Shown here: one piece after another, positions 54,731 to 63,248 of the stretch | How positions within the stretch are numbered: the first letter of the stretch is position 1 | Layout: every line of letters begins with the position of its first letter | Position numbers and translations under genes: made by a program | Assembly: GCF_000719095.1 (NCBI RefSeq) | Contig: NZ_JOEH01000006.1 | Span: 1-64,000, forward strand | Length of the DNA: 64,000 nucleotides | Origin: Streptacidiphilus jeojiense | GTDB taxonomy: Bacteria; Actinomycetota; Actinomycetes; Streptomycetales; Streptomycetaceae | Direction of reading: 5' to 3' | The notes under the pieces: generated by a model | Database searches by the model: none | The model's input: only the letters and a program-made list of their open reading frames with translations | What the model was told of the DNA's origin: nothing

Positions 54731-55630
54731 ATGAGTCAGTCAATCAAGGCCGCCCGGCTCAGGGGCAGCGGGTCCAGGGGCTCCGGGTCCAGGAGCACCG
54801 GCCGCAAGGGCCTGCGGATCAAGGGCAACCCGCTGGCCGGCCTCGGCGCCGGAGTCTGGCTGGTCATCGTCCTGGTCCCGCTCTACATCCTGGTGACCAC
54901 CTCGCTGCGGACCCAGGACGAGGCCCTCGGCGGCAACCCGCTGTCCTGGCCCAAGACGCTGACGCTGAGCAACTACAAGCTGGTGCTCGACAGCGGCTTC
55001 TGGGGCTTCCTGGTCAACAACGTGCTGGTGACCGCCTTCACGGTGGCGGCCGTGGTGCTGCTCTGCGTCCCGGTCGCCTACGTGGTGGTGCGCAGCGCCG
55101 GCCGCTGGGCCAACTTCGCGTTCCGGATCTTCCTGCTCGGCCTGGCCATCCCGGCGCCGGTCACCATCGTCCCGCTGTACGTGATGATCGGGAAGATGGG
55201 CCTGTACGACTCGCTGCCGGCCATCATCCTGCCCACGGCGGCTTTCGCGATGCCGGTCACCCTGCTGATCCTGGTCGGCAGCATGCGCGACATCTCCGAG
55301 GAGCTGTACGAGGCGATGGCCCTGGACGGCGCCGGGCAGGCCCGCATCCTGTTGCAGCTGGTCGTCCCGCTGTCCCGGTCCGGGCTCAGCACCGTGGCCG
55401 TCTTCACCGCACTGAACGCCTGGAACGGCTTCATCTTCCCGCTGATCCTGACCCAGTCGGACAACGAGAGGGTGCTGACCACCGGGCTCTACACCCTCAG
55501 CAGCCAGTACGGCGTCAACATCCCGGCGACGCTGGCGGCCGTGGTGCTGTCCGGCATCCCGATGTTCGTCGCCTACCTGCTCGCCCGCAAGGCGCTGATC
55601 AGCGGCCTGATGGGCGTCGGCGGCAAGTGA
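54731..55630 (+). CDS. Sugar ABC transporter permease (MalG type)
   Basis: A 299-residue permease starting 2 bp after its partner. A basic, Gly/Ser/Arg-repeat N-terminus (RGSGSRGSGSRSTGRK) precedes six helices. Markers are VTTSLRTQDEALGGNPLSWPKTLTLSNYK, NNVLVTAFTVAAVVLL and the EAA loop EELYEAMALDGAGQARILLQLVVPLSRSGLS. It forms a heterodimer with the upstream permease for uptake of short xylo-oligosaccharides. A run of 16-bp tandem repeats separates it from the GH3 gene. Confidence 0.93.
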   Translation: MSQSIKAARLRGSGSRGSGSRSTGRKGLRIKGNPLAGLGAGVWLVIVLVPLYILVTTSLRTQDEALGGNPLSWPKTLTLSNYKLVLDSGFWGFLVNNVLVTAFTVAAVVLLCVPVAYVVVRSAGRWANFAFRIFLLGLAIPAPVTIVPLYVMIGKMGLYDSLPAIILPTAAFAMPVTLLILVGSMRDISEELYEAMALDGAGQARILLQLVVPLSRSGLSTVAVFTALNAWNGFIFPLILTQSDNERVLTTGLYTLSSQYGVNIPATLAAVVLSGIPMFVAYLLARKALISGLMGVGGK

Positions 55631-55667
55631 CCGCCCGGGCCTGAGCGCCGCCGTTCCCTTTCCCGGC

Positions 55668-55748
55668 ACTGCCGTTTCCCCGGCACTGCCGTTACCCAGC
55701 ACCGCCGTTCCCCAGCACCGCCGTTCCCCAGCACCGCCGTTCCCCAGC
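55668..55748 (+). repeat. Five tandem 16-17 bp repeats between permease and GH3 genes
   Basis: Units of ACYGCCGTTCCCCAGC run head to tail: one of 17 bp (55668-55684), one of 16 bp with a T-to-A change (55685-55700), then three identical 16-bp copies (55701-55748). A partial copy precedes them. The repeats are non-coding and fill most of the 164-bp gap. Confidence 0.85.
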
Positions 55749-55794
55749 TCCGCACTGCTCCAGCACTGCATCCCACGAAAGGACGCCTCCTCCG

Positions 55795-58227
55795 ATGGCG
55801 ACCGAGCACGACCCCAGCCACCCCCACGGCCCCTGGCGGGACCCGTCCCTGCCTGCCGGGACCAGGGTCTCCGACCTGATGGCCCGGATGACCCTGGAGG
55901 AGAAGGTCGCCCAGCTCTACGGCGTCTGGGTGGGCGCGGACGCGGAGGGCGGCGGCGTCGCCCCGCACATGCACGACAACCTGGCCGACCCGGTCGACCT
56001 GGACAAGCTCATCAGCACCGGGCTGGGGCAGCTGACCCGGCCGTTCGGCACCGCCCCGGTCGACCCGGCGCTGGGCGCCCGCTCGCTGGCCCGGGCCCAG
56101 CAGCGGATCGCCGACGCCAACCGCTTCGGCATACCGGCCGTCGCCCACGAGGAGTGCCTGGCCGGCTTCGCCGCCTGGGGCGCCACCATCTACCCGGTGC
56201 CGCTGTCCTGGGGAGCGTCCTGGAACCCGGAGCTGGTACGGGAGATGGCCGCCGCGATCGGCAGCGACCTGCGCTCGGTCGGCGTGCACCAGGGGCTCGC
56301 GCCGGTCCTGGACGTGGTCCGCGACCTGCGCTGGGGCCGGGTCGAGGAGACCATCGGCGAGGACCCCTACCTGGTGGGCACCGTCGGTGCGGCCTACGTC
56401 GCCGGTCTGGAGTCGACCGGGATCGTCGCCACGCTCAAGCACTTCGCCGGCTACTCGGCGTCCAGCGGTGCCCGCAACCTGGCCCCGGTCCGGGCCGGTG
56501 CCCGCGAGGTCGCCGACGTCATCCTGCCGCCGTTCGAGCACGCCCTGCGTGACGGCGGTGCCCGCTCGGTGATGCACTCCTACTCCGAGATCGACGGCGT
56601 CCCGGCCGCCGCCGACCCCCGACTGCTCACCGAACTCCTGCGCGACACCTGGGGGTTCGAGGGAACCGTGGTCGCCGACTACTTCGGTATCGGCTTCCTG
56701 GAGACCCTGCACCGGGTCGCCGCCGACCGGGCCGACGCGGCCCGGCTGGCGCTGACCGCCGGCGTGGACGTCGAGCTGCCCACGGTGCGGGCCTACGGCG
56801 AGGAACTGGCCTCCGCGGTCCGCCGCGGCGACGTCGACGAGGCGTCGGTGGACCGGGCGCTGCGCCGGGTGCTGCTGCAGAAGTGCGAGCTGGGGCTGCT
56901 GGACCCGGACTGGTCCGCGGAGCCCGCCGCCCTGGTCGGGGTCGACGGCGGTGCCGGGGGCGTCGATGCCGACGTCGATGTCGACCAGGAGCGCGGCAGC
57001 GTCGATCTGGACCCGCCGCACAACCGCGACCTGGCCCGCCGGCTGGCCCAGCAGGCCGTGGTCCTGCTGGACAACGCCGCCGGCGTGCTCCCGCTGAACC
57101 GCGGGGGGCAGGACGGCATGGGACAGGACGCCGCCGGGCCGGGCCCGGTCGCCGTGGTGGGCCCGCTCGCCGACGAGGCGATGGCGATGATGGGCTGCTA
57201 CTCCTTCCCCGCCCATGTCGGCGTGCTGCACCCGGGCACCCCGACCGGGGTGGAGGTGCCGACGCTGCTCGAATCGCTCCGCGCCGAGCTGCCCGGTTCC
57301 GAGCTGCGCCACGTCCGCGGCTGCGACGTCTCGGCCCCGTCCCGCGAGGGCTTCGCCGAGGCTGTCGCCGCGGCCCGGGAGTCCTCGGTCTGCGTCGCCG
57401 TACTGGGCGACCGGGCCGGGCTGTTCGGCCGAGGCACCTCCGGCGAGGGCTGCGACGCCGCCGACCTCACCCTCCCCGGCGTCCAGGGCGAGTTCCTGGA
57501 CGCACTGCTGGAGACCGGAACCCCGGTCGTGCTGGTGCTGCTGACGGGCCGTCCGTACGCGCTGGGGCGCTGGGCGGACCGGCTCGGTGCCGTGGTCCAG
57601 GCGTTCTTCCCGGGCGAGGAGGGCGGAGCGGCGCTCGCCGGAGTGCTCTCCGGCCGGGTCAACCCCTCCGGCCGGCTGCCCATCGGCATCCCGGTCGGCC
57701 CTGGCGGCCAGCCGTGGACCTATCTGCAGCCGCCGCTGGGCAACGCAAACGAGGTCAGCAACCTCGACCCCACCCCGCTGTACGCCTTCGGCCACGGCCG
57801 CAGCTACACCTCGTTCGAATGGGACGAGGCGGAGGTGACGGCGGGCGCGGTCCCCACCGACGGCGAGGTCGAGATCAGCGTCCGGGTCCGCAACACCGGC
57901 CCGCGCGACGGCGCCGAGGTGGTCCAGCTCTACCTGCACGACCCGGTCGCCCAGGTCACCCGCCCGGAGTCGCGGCTGATCGGGTACGCGCGGGTGGAGC
58001 TCCCGGTGGGCGAGCAGCGCCGGGTGACCTTCCGGGTGCACGCCGACACCACCTCCTTCACCGGCCGCGACGGCCGACGCGTGGTGGAGCCGGGCCGGCT
58101 GGAGTTCCGCTTGGCGGCGTCCAGCGCCGAGTCCGACATCCGCTCCCGCGTCCCGCTCGTCCTCACCGGCCCGGAGCGGCGCGTGGACCACACCCGCGTG
58201 CTCACCTGCCCGGCCGTCATCGGCTGA
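55795..58227 (+). CDS. GH3 beta-xylosidase/beta-glucosidase (BxlA-like)
   Basis: An intracellular glycosidase of 810 residues (no signal peptide) with the three-part GH3 layout. The N-terminal barrel has LMARMTLEEKVAQLYGVW, RFGIPAVAHEECLAGF and ATLKHFAGYSASSGARN (substrate-binding KH), and the nucleophile Asp295 in VVADYFGI. A second alpha/beta domain (about 400-600) contains AVVLLDNAAGVLPLNR and ends in RPYALGRWADR. A fibronectin-III-like C-terminus follows (LYAFGHGRSYTSFEWD). Position behind the sugar permeases suggests it splits imported xylo-oligosaccharides to xylose. Confidence 0.93.
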   Translation: MATEHDPSHPHGPWRDPSLPAGTRVSDLMARMTLEEKVAQLYGVWVGADAEGGGVAPHMHDNLADPVDLDKLISTGLGQLTRPFGTAPVDPALGARSLARAQQRIADANRFGIPAVAHEECLAGFAAWGATIYPVPLSWGASWNPELVREMAAAIGSDLRSVGVHQGLAPVLDVVRDLRWGRVEETIGEDPYLVGTVGAAYVAGLESTGIVATLKHFAGYSASSGARNLAPVRAGAREVADVILPPFEHALRDGGARSVMHSYSEIDGVPAAADPRLLTELLRDTWGFEGTVVADYFGIGFLETLHRVAADRADAARLALTAGVDVELPTVRAYGEELASAVRRGDVDEASVDRALRRVLLQKCELGLLDPDWSAEPAALVGVDGGAGGVDADVDVDQERGSVDLDPPHNRDLARRLAQQAVVLLDNAAGVLPLNRGGQDGMGQDAAGPGPVAVVGPLADEAMAMMGCYSFPAHVGVLHPGTPTGVEVPTLLESLRAELPGSELRHVRGCDVSAPSREGFAEAVAAARESSVCVAVLGDRAGLFGRGTSGEGCDAADLTLPGVQGEFLDALLETGTPVVLVLLTGRPYALGRWADRLGAVVQAFFPGEEGGAALAGVLSGRVNPSGRLPIGIPVGPGGQPWTYLQPPLGNANEVSNLDPTPLYAFGHGRSYTSFEWDEAEVTAGAVPTDGEVEISVRVRNTGPRDGAEVVQLYLHDPVAQVTRPESRLIGYARVELPVGEQRRVTFRVHADTTSFTGRDGRRVVEPGRLEFRLAASSAESDIRSRVPLVLTGPERRVDHTRVLTCPAVIG

Positions 58228-58243
58228 GCGGCCGTGCCGTCGG

Positions 58244-59575
58244 TCAGCCGATGACCATCCTGGTGTGCGGCCGGTCGACGATCCGGCCGGGTGCGAGGCG
58301 CTGGTCAGGCGTGCCCGCACGGTAGGCGCGGACCGTGGGTTCCGGGCCGTCGCGCAGGTGCCGGTCCCAGTGCCGGACCTGGTCCGCGACCGACGTGGCG
58401 AGGGGCTCGCGGTGCGGGCCGTGCGCCCACACGCCCAGCTCGAAGCCGGCCGGGTGGTCCGGCCGGCGGCGGAGCACGAGGTAGGCCAGAGTGTCCCGGT
58501 CCCAGCCGGCCGGACTCCCGAACGGGGGCGTCCAGCCGAGCGGACCGGGACCGGCCTCCAACGTCGGGCCGACATTGACGAAGCGTCCGTACACGTCCAT
58601 CGTCACCGCCAGCCAGAACTCTAGGTGCAGCAGGACCCGGCCGCCGTCGCCCGGCACGGTGGTCCCGGTCCACACCTGGTACGCCGGGGCGGAGAGGGCC
58701 GCCATGAGCGCGGCCGGGTCGGCGGGCTGGTCGTCGTCGATGCGCAGCCGTGCCCCGTCGGAGCCGCCGGGCCTGTCGGAGCCGCCCGGCCCGTGGGATC
58801 CCGGGAGCAGCGTGAGGGTGCGCTGCGGCCGGGCGCCGTCGCCGCGGATGGGCACGAAGCCGCTGGGGAGCTGCTCGACCGCGATCCAGTGGTCGTTGGG
58901 GTCCCCGAGGTCCCCGAGGTCCCCGAGGTCCCCGAGGTCCCCGGGGTCCCGGTGGTCCCTGAGGTCGTCGTGGTCGCCCTCGGGTGCGAAGGCGAAGGTG
59001 CGGGAGATCCCGCGCAGGGTCAGCGGGACCACCAGCCGCCCGGTACCCGGGCGCAGCTGGTCCAGCCAGGCGGCGGCGATGTCACCGGCCTGGGCGGTCA
59101 CCTCGATCGCGTCGAAGGGGGCCGATCCGGGGGCGCCGTACTCCCCGTCGCCCAGGACCGTGACCACGTTGTCCGCCCCGGCCGCCGCCAGACCGCGGCG
59201 GGCCCCGGCTGCGAAGTCGGGGTCGATCTCGACGGTGACGACCTGCCCTTCCGGACCCACCAGCCGGGACAGATAGCCGGCGTTGACACCGGTGGCGGTA
59301 CCGATCTCCAGGACCCGGTGGCCCGCCCGGGCGCGGGTCATCCGCAGCATCTCGGCGACCAGGCCGGGCGCGGACGCCGAACTGAGCGCCCTGCCGCTGC
59401 CGTCCCGCTTGGTCACCACCACGTCGTCGGCGTAGAGCTGCTCCAACGGCACGCCCGGCAGGAAGAGTTCACGCGGCAGCCCCCGCATCGCCGCCTCGAT
59501 CGCGGCGGTACCGACCGCGCCCTGCGCGACCAGTGCGTCCACCATCCTGTCGCGCAGTGCCTGAGCTGTCGTCAC
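58244..59575 (-). CDS. PCMT-type O-methyltransferase resembling the FxLD lanthipeptide system enzyme
   Basis: A 443-residue methyltransferase. The N-terminal half is a protein-L-isoaspartate methyltransferase domain: PRELFLPGVPLEQLYADDVVVTK, SSASAPGLVAEML, the SAM motif VLEIGTATGVNAGYLS and VEIDPDFAAGARRGLAAAG. The C-terminal half (about 280-440) carries QVWTGTTVPGDGGRVLLHLEFWLAVTMDVYGRF and LRRRPDHPAGFELGVWAHGP. This two-part layout matches the methyltransferase of FxLD-type lanthipeptide systems, which converts Asp in the peptide to isoaspartate via a methyl ester. I found no precursor peptide or lanthipeptide synthetase nearby. A Asp-Leu-Gly repeat (58901-58945) interrupts the protein. Confidence 0.75.
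   Translation of the reverse strand: MTTAQALRDRMVDALVAQGAVGTAAIEAAMRGLPRELFLPGVPLEQLYADDVVVTKRDGSGRALSSASAPGLVAEMLRMTRARAGHRVLEIGTATGVNAGYLSRLVGPEGQVVTVEIDPDFAAGARRGLAAAGADNVVTVLGDGEYGAPGSAPFDAIEVTAQAGDIAAAWLDQLRPGTGRLVVPLTLRGISRTFAFAPEGDHDDLRDHRDPGDLGDLGDLGDLGDPNDHWIAVEQLPSGFVPIRGDGARPQRTLTLLPGSHGPGGSDRPGGSDGARLRIDDDQPADPAALMAALSAPAYQVWTGTTVPGDGGRVLLHLEFWLAVTMDVYGRFVNVGPTLEAGPGPLGWTPPFGSPAGWDRDTLAYLVLRRRPDHPAGFELGVWAHGPHREPLATSVADQVRHWDRHLRDGPEPTVRAYRAGTPDQRLAPGRIVDRPHTRMVIG
58901..58945 (-). repeat. 9-bp tandem repeat inside the methyltransferase gene
   Basis: GTCCCCGAG occurs four times without error (58901-58936) and once with one change (58937-58945). On the coding strand this gives an Asp-Leu-Gly repeat, DLGDLGDLGD, in the loop between the two domains. 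Copy number may vary by slippage. Confidence 0.9.
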
Positions 59576-59614
59576 GGGACGATTCTCCCTGCCGGGCGTC
59601 GACCCCGCCGAAGG

Positions 59615-60727
59615 TCAGTAGCGCAGCACGGCGGCCATGTGCTCCATGCGGGTGAGGCTGTCGTCGGGGACGAAGGTGATCTCGGCGCCGGTGTCCAGGG
59701 CCCGCTCGATGATCTCGTCGACGATGTCCTCGCGGGCGTCGGGGTGGGTCGGGTCGTCGGCCGGGACCAGGTGCTCGCCGTCGTCCCGGACGGTGGTCCG
59801 GTAGTTCTCCTCGACGCTGAGCGAGGCGATCCGGCCCTGGGTGACGTTCTGCCACACCTCGTCGAGCCCTGCGGCGAACTCGCGGCGGCTACGTGCCTGG
59901 TCCAGGGCGGTGAGCACGTCGGAGACCCGGCGGCGGCGCTGCGCCTCCAGCACCGGGCCGACCGCCTTGAACAGGGCCTGGCCCGGCCCCTTCGCCAGCC
60001 CGCCCTGGGTGATGTGGGCGGCCCCGGTGAAGGCCGCCAGCGCGCTGCCGGTGGCGGCCTCCGCCAGCAGCGACAGCGCCGCGGCCTCGCCGACCAGGAA
60101 CAGCGGGCGGCGGTTCGCGTCCAGCACGGGGGAGGCGGCCTCCCCCGCCTGGCGCAGGAACTGGCGGGTCTGCTCGTCGCGGAAGATGCTCGGCAGGTCG
60201 CCGATGCGCTCCTTGCGCTCGGAGTCCGGGTCCTCCAGGCTGCGCGTCAGGGGGAACCCGTCGGTGTGGTGCTCGGTCAGCCGGTCCAGCACCCCGCTCC
60301 AGAGCGAGACGTGGTCCGCGGCCACCGCCAGCACCCAGTAGGGCTGCTCGGCGATGTGGGCGGAGACCAGATTGCGGGTCACGAAGGTGTCGGCGAGGAC
60401 CACCCGGGCCGGCACCGGCCGTCCGAGGCTCCAGACCTGGTGCTCGCCGGGGGCGGCGAACAGCACCAGACCGTCCTTGGCGTGCACCAGGTCCACCTCG
60501 GCCACGGCGCGGTCCAGCTGCTCCAGCACGTCGATCCGGTCGGCCCTGGAGACGTCCGGGTCGCTCGCGACCCGCTCCTTGGCCTCCGCGACCAGGTTGC
60601 GCAGCCGTACCGGGTCCTGGGTGTTGTCCGGCTCGCGGCGGTGGGTGGGCACCAGGACGGACACCGCGGGGTAGCGGCGCGGCCGGCGCAGCTCGGCAAG
60701 GACGGAGGCGTTGAGGACGGGATCCAT
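59615..60727 (-). CDS. baeRF (eRF1-related) domain protein
   Basis: A 370-residue protein beginning YPAVSVLVPTHRREPDNTQDPVRLRNLVAEAKERV, the start of the bacterial release-factor-like baeRF family. Then come DGLVLFAAPGEHQVWSLGRPVPARVVLADTF, the strand WVLAVAADHVSLWSG, and a C-terminal third with RPLFLVGEAAALSLL, GGLAKGPGQALFKAVGPVLEA and DAREDIVDEIIERALDTGAEITFVPDDSL, like the third domain of eRF1/Pelota. No GGQ motif is visible. These proteins may act in ribosome rescue or ribosome binding under stress. It is the only gene in its transcript. Confidence 0.82.
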   Translation of the reverse strand: MDPVLNASVLAELRRPRRYPAVSVLVPTHRREPDNTQDPVRLRNLVAEAKERVASDPDVSRADRIDVLEQLDRAVAEVDLVHAKDGLVLFAAPGEHQVWSLGRPVPARVVLADTFVTRNLVSAHIAEQPYWVLAVAADHVSLWSGVLDRLTEHHTDGFPLTRSLEDPDSERKERIGDLPSIFRDEQTRQFLRQAGEAASPVLDANRRPLFLVGEAAALSLLAEAATGSALAAFTGAAHITQGGLAKGPGQALFKAVGPVLEAQRRRRVSDVLTALDQARSRREFAAGLDEVWQNVTQGRIASLSVEENYRTTVRDDGEHLVPADDPTHPDAREDIVDEIIERALDTGAEITFVPDDSLTRMEHMAAVLRY

Positions 60728-60842
60728 ACGGGCTCATTCCGCAGTGGGTGGCCCTGGGCGCCGATCCTCCCCGACCCGACCCGCGCACAGGCTGACCTCA
60801 ACCGACCATATGCGGGGACATCGACCTTCGCAGTCCGGCGCC

Positions 60843-61484
60843 TCAGGCCTGTGGGCCGACCAGGCAGGAGGTGGTGGTGCCGTCGGCGGGGGAGAGGGTC
60901 GCGCGGAGCCCGTGGTCCCGGGCGACGGCGGTCGGCAACGGAAGCTCGCCGACCTCGGCGGGGAGCTGCAGGCGCTGGCGGTGGGCGACCCCGGCGGACA
61001 CCGACTCGACGGTCAGCTCGCCCTTCAGGGCCGTCATCGCGGTCCAGGTGGTGGCACCGCCGGCGTCGACCCGGTACTCGAGGGCGCAGACCGGGGGAAC
61101 CGGCGCCCCCGGCGGAGGGGGCCAGGGCGCCCCGGGCGGCGGCAGCGGAGGCATCAGCGGGCGGGACGCGCCGGCGGATGCGTTCGGAACGGTTGACGTA
61201 GGGGCCGTCGACACGCCCGACGACACGCCCGGCGAGGTGGAGGCGGCAGGGGCGAGTTCGCCGACCGGACGGGCCGAGGCCGGGTTTGTCGGTGTGCCCG
61301 TCGGCCCGTCGGCCGCCACCGTGCCGTCGGCGTTCGCCTTGTTCTGGGACGGCGTGGCCGTCGTCACCAGTATCAGCAGCGGCACGCAGAACATGAGCAG
61401 AACCGCCACGCCGATCGCCACATGGCCGCGCGACCGACGCCGCGGTGGTTCCCGGAACGGCTCGGACGAACTGGTGAACGCCAT
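60843..61484 (-). CDS. Pro-rich single-helix membrane protein
   Basis: A 213-residue protein. A basic start (about 1-20) precedes one helix (about 21-43, HVAIGVAVLLMFCVPLLILV). A long Ser/Thr/Pro/Ala-rich external stalk (about 45-130, including PPLPPPGAPWPPPPGAP) leads to a small beta domain with two cysteines: VCALEYRVDAGGATTWTAMTALKGELTVES and a late TSCLVG. The stalk suggests a cell-wall-spanning protein. I do not recognise the domain. Confidence 0.65.
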   Translation of the reverse strand: MAFTSSSEPFREPPRRRSRGHVAIGVAVLLMFCVPLLILVTTATPSQNKANADGTVAADGPTGTPTNPASARPVGELAPAASTSPGVSSGVSTAPTSTVPNASAGASRPLMPPLPPPGAPWPPPPGAPVPPVCALEYRVDAGGATTWTAMTALKGELTVESVSAGVAHRQRLQLPAEVGELPLPTAVARDHGLRATLSPADGTTTSCLVGPQA

Positions 61485-61603
61485 GGTGGTGCTCCCGCCG
61501 AGTCATATGCCTTTGCGTCAGATTGGCATCCCTGGGGGGTTGTTGATGCCAAGTTGCCGGAATGTGATGGCAGCGGGGGAGAGTACTGGGCAGTACTGCC
61601 GGA

Positions 61604-61975
61604 CTACTGGCCGGGCAGGACGCTGCGCACGGCCTCGTCGGTACGGGCGACGACTGCGTGGCCGTCGTCTGCGGTGATGATCGGACGCTGGATCAGGACG
61701 GGGTGCTCGGCTAGCGCGGCGACCCACCTGCCGCGGGCCTCGTCGGTACGGGGCCAGGCGGTCGGGTCCTTGAGGCCGAGCTCCTTGGCGACCGGTTCGT
61801 CGGTCCTCGCGATGTCCCAGGGTTCGAGGCCCAGCCGTTCCAGGACGGTCTCCAGTTCGTCCGCCGTGGGCGGGTCCTCCAGGTACCGGCGCACCGTGTA
61901 CTGGGCCCCGGCCTCGTCCAGGGTGTGCAGGGCGCCCCGGCATTTGCCGCAGCGGGGATTGATCCAGATCTCCAT
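61604..61975 (-). CDS. ArsC/Spx-family thioredoxin-fold reductase
   Basis: A 123-residue protein beginning MEIWINPRCGKCRGALHTL, with Cys9 and Cys12 as a CGKC redox pair. Further family blocks are RRYLEDPPTADELETVLERLGL, WPRTDEARGRWVAALAEHPVLIQRPI and a final ADDGHAVVARTDEAV. Glutaredoxin-dependent arsenate reductases have a single N-terminal Cys, while Spx has CxxC. The actinobacterial group to which this belongs has no proven substrate, so arsenate reduction is only one possibility. No ars genes are near. Confidence 0.88.
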   Translation of the reverse strand: MEIWINPRCGKCRGALHTLDEAGAQYTVRRYLEDPPTADELETVLERLGLEPWDIARTDEPVAKELGLKDPTAWPRTDEARGRWVAALAEHPVLIQRPIITADDGHAVVARTDEAVRSVLPGQ

Positions 61976-62024
61976 GGCAGCTGATCCTACGCACAGCCCG
62001 GCGCGGCCGACCAGGACGTGCCGG

Positions 62025-62064
62025 CTCAGGGGCTTATGGGCTTATGGGCTCAGGGGCTCAGGGG
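62025..62064. repeat. 8-bp tandem repeats at the 3' end of the VOC gene
   Basis: Five 8-bp units follow one another: CTCAGGGG, CTTATGGG, CTTATGGG, CTCAGGGG, CTCAGGGG. The last overlaps the stop codon of the pterin dehydratase/VOC gene. Confidence 0.7.
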
Positions 62065-62813
62065 GTGGCGTCCCTTCCCTGCCAGGTCGTCACGCAGATC
62101 TCGTTGCCCTCGCTGTCGGCGAGCACCCAGAGGGCGGGGGCCTCGTCCGCGGAGACGAGTCGGCCGCCGGCCGCCAGGGCGGCCTCGATCCGGTGCTGCG
62201 CCTCGTCGTGGGGGACGCAGAGGTCGAAGTGGATGCGGTTGCGTTGCGGGCGCGGCTGGTCCATCTGCTGGAACCAGATCGCGGGGCCCTGCCCGACCGG
62301 GTCCACCAGGCCGGCGCCGGAGCAGGTCGGTTCCGCCTCGTCGGTGTAGCCCATCACGGCCTGCCAGAACGGCCTGATGGCGGGAATGTCGAGCGCGTCG
62401 ATCGCGATCTCCAGCATCTGCACCGAACGGACTGCCCGCGTACCCGTCTCCGCGCCCGTTTCCGTGCCCGCCGCTGCACCGGTCTCCGTGGCGAGCTCGG
62501 GCTCTGTGCGCAGCCCGGCCGCACGTACGACTGCGGAGAGCCGCTCCGCGAGATCGGCGTCGCGCCCGGTCACGGCGGCCTGGGCCAGCGACTGCAGCGT
62601 GAGCACGACCCGCCCCGGGCGGATGTCGACATGCAGGTGTCCGTCGGCGTCGTCCCCGCACGCGCTGACCGCGCTCGCCGCGACCTCGACCGCCTGCGCC
62701 AGCGACCGCACCGGCACCGACGCGCACAGGGCACCCAGCAGCAGCCGCCACCCCTGGGCTCCGACCGCGTCCGAGGCCTGCTTACGACTCAGCTTCTGAT
62801 CCAAGATGTCCAT
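62058..62813 (-). CDS. Fusion of pterin-4a-carbinolamine dehydratase-like and VOC (glyoxalase-like) domains
   Basis: A 251-residue protein. The N-terminal 95 residues resemble 4a-hydroxytetrahydrobiopterin dehydratase (DCoH): SRKQASDAVGAQGWRLLLGALCASVPVRSLAQAVEVAASA, GHLHVDIRPGRVVLTLQS. A short Thr/Glu/Gly-rich linker (about 110-135) follows, then a glyoxalase/bleomycin-resistance (VOC) domain: VQMLEIAIDALDIPAIRPFWQAVMGY, RNRIHFDLCVPHDEA, and the end WVLADSEGNEICVTTW. The dehydratase part has lost the usual HHP triad, keeping only scattered His, so it may not be catalytic. Start ATG at 62813 gives the fusion without an untranslated Pro-rich prefix. Confidence 0.8.
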   Translation of the reverse strand: MDILDQKLSRKQASDAVGAQGWRLLLGALCASVPVRSLAQAVEVAASAVSACGDDADGHLHVDIRPGRVVLTLQSLAQAAVTGRDADLAERLSAVVRAAGLRTEPELATETGAAAGTETGAETGTRAVRSVQMLEIAIDALDIPAIRPFWQAVMGYTDEAEPTCSGAGLVDPVGQGPAIWFQQMDQPRPQRNRIHFDLCVPHDEAQHRIEAALAAGGRLVSADEAPALWVLADSEGNEICVTTWQGRDATP

Positions 62814-63119
62814 GGGTGCATCCTGGCAGCTGGGACTGACAGCCGGTGGGGGAGGCGGGGCGCCGTAGTCGGTGTGGTGGGGTTCGTCTGGCGGCCGAGC
62901 CCCCGTCCCGACGCCGTATCTGACGTGCGTGTTCGCTCCCGCTGACTGTGCGTCGCCTCCGTGGGGCACGACGGTCGGTCCCGGGCTGGGGTGGCTCGCT
63001 GTCGCTCGCGGCCAACTGCGAGGAGGGGGAGGGTGGTGGGGCGGGCGTTGCCGGGCGGCGGGTCGGTGCCCTTCCGGGCGGGGGTCTGGAGAAACGTTCC
63101 TGTGTGGCGTCTTCCGCTG

Positions 63120-63229
63120 AACCGGGGTCACTTTTGGTACGTCGGGTCATTCTTGGTACGAGCATGTGCGGATGAATCGGGCATATCGGCAAGATCAAGT
63201 GACACCTTGTCCCGAAAGTGACCCCGGTT
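63120..63229. mobile_element. MITE-like element 1 with IS21-type terminal motifs
   Basis: A 110-bp element bounded by perfect 15-bp inverted repeats: AACCGGGGTCACTTT (63120-63134) and AAAGTGACCCCGGTT (63215-63229). Inside the left end the motif GGGTCATTCTTGGTACG repeats GGGTCACTTTTGGTACG, like the multiple terminal repeats of IS21-family elements. No transposase remains. No clear target duplication was found. Confidence 0.5.
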
Positions 63230-63248
63230 TGCCCGATCACCCGGGTTT

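Noticed and set aside
55573..58575. A 1000-codon minus-strand frame opposite the GH3 gene
   Set aside because: A shadow of the GH3 coding sequence; no domain and a composition typical of antisense frames in high-GC DNA.
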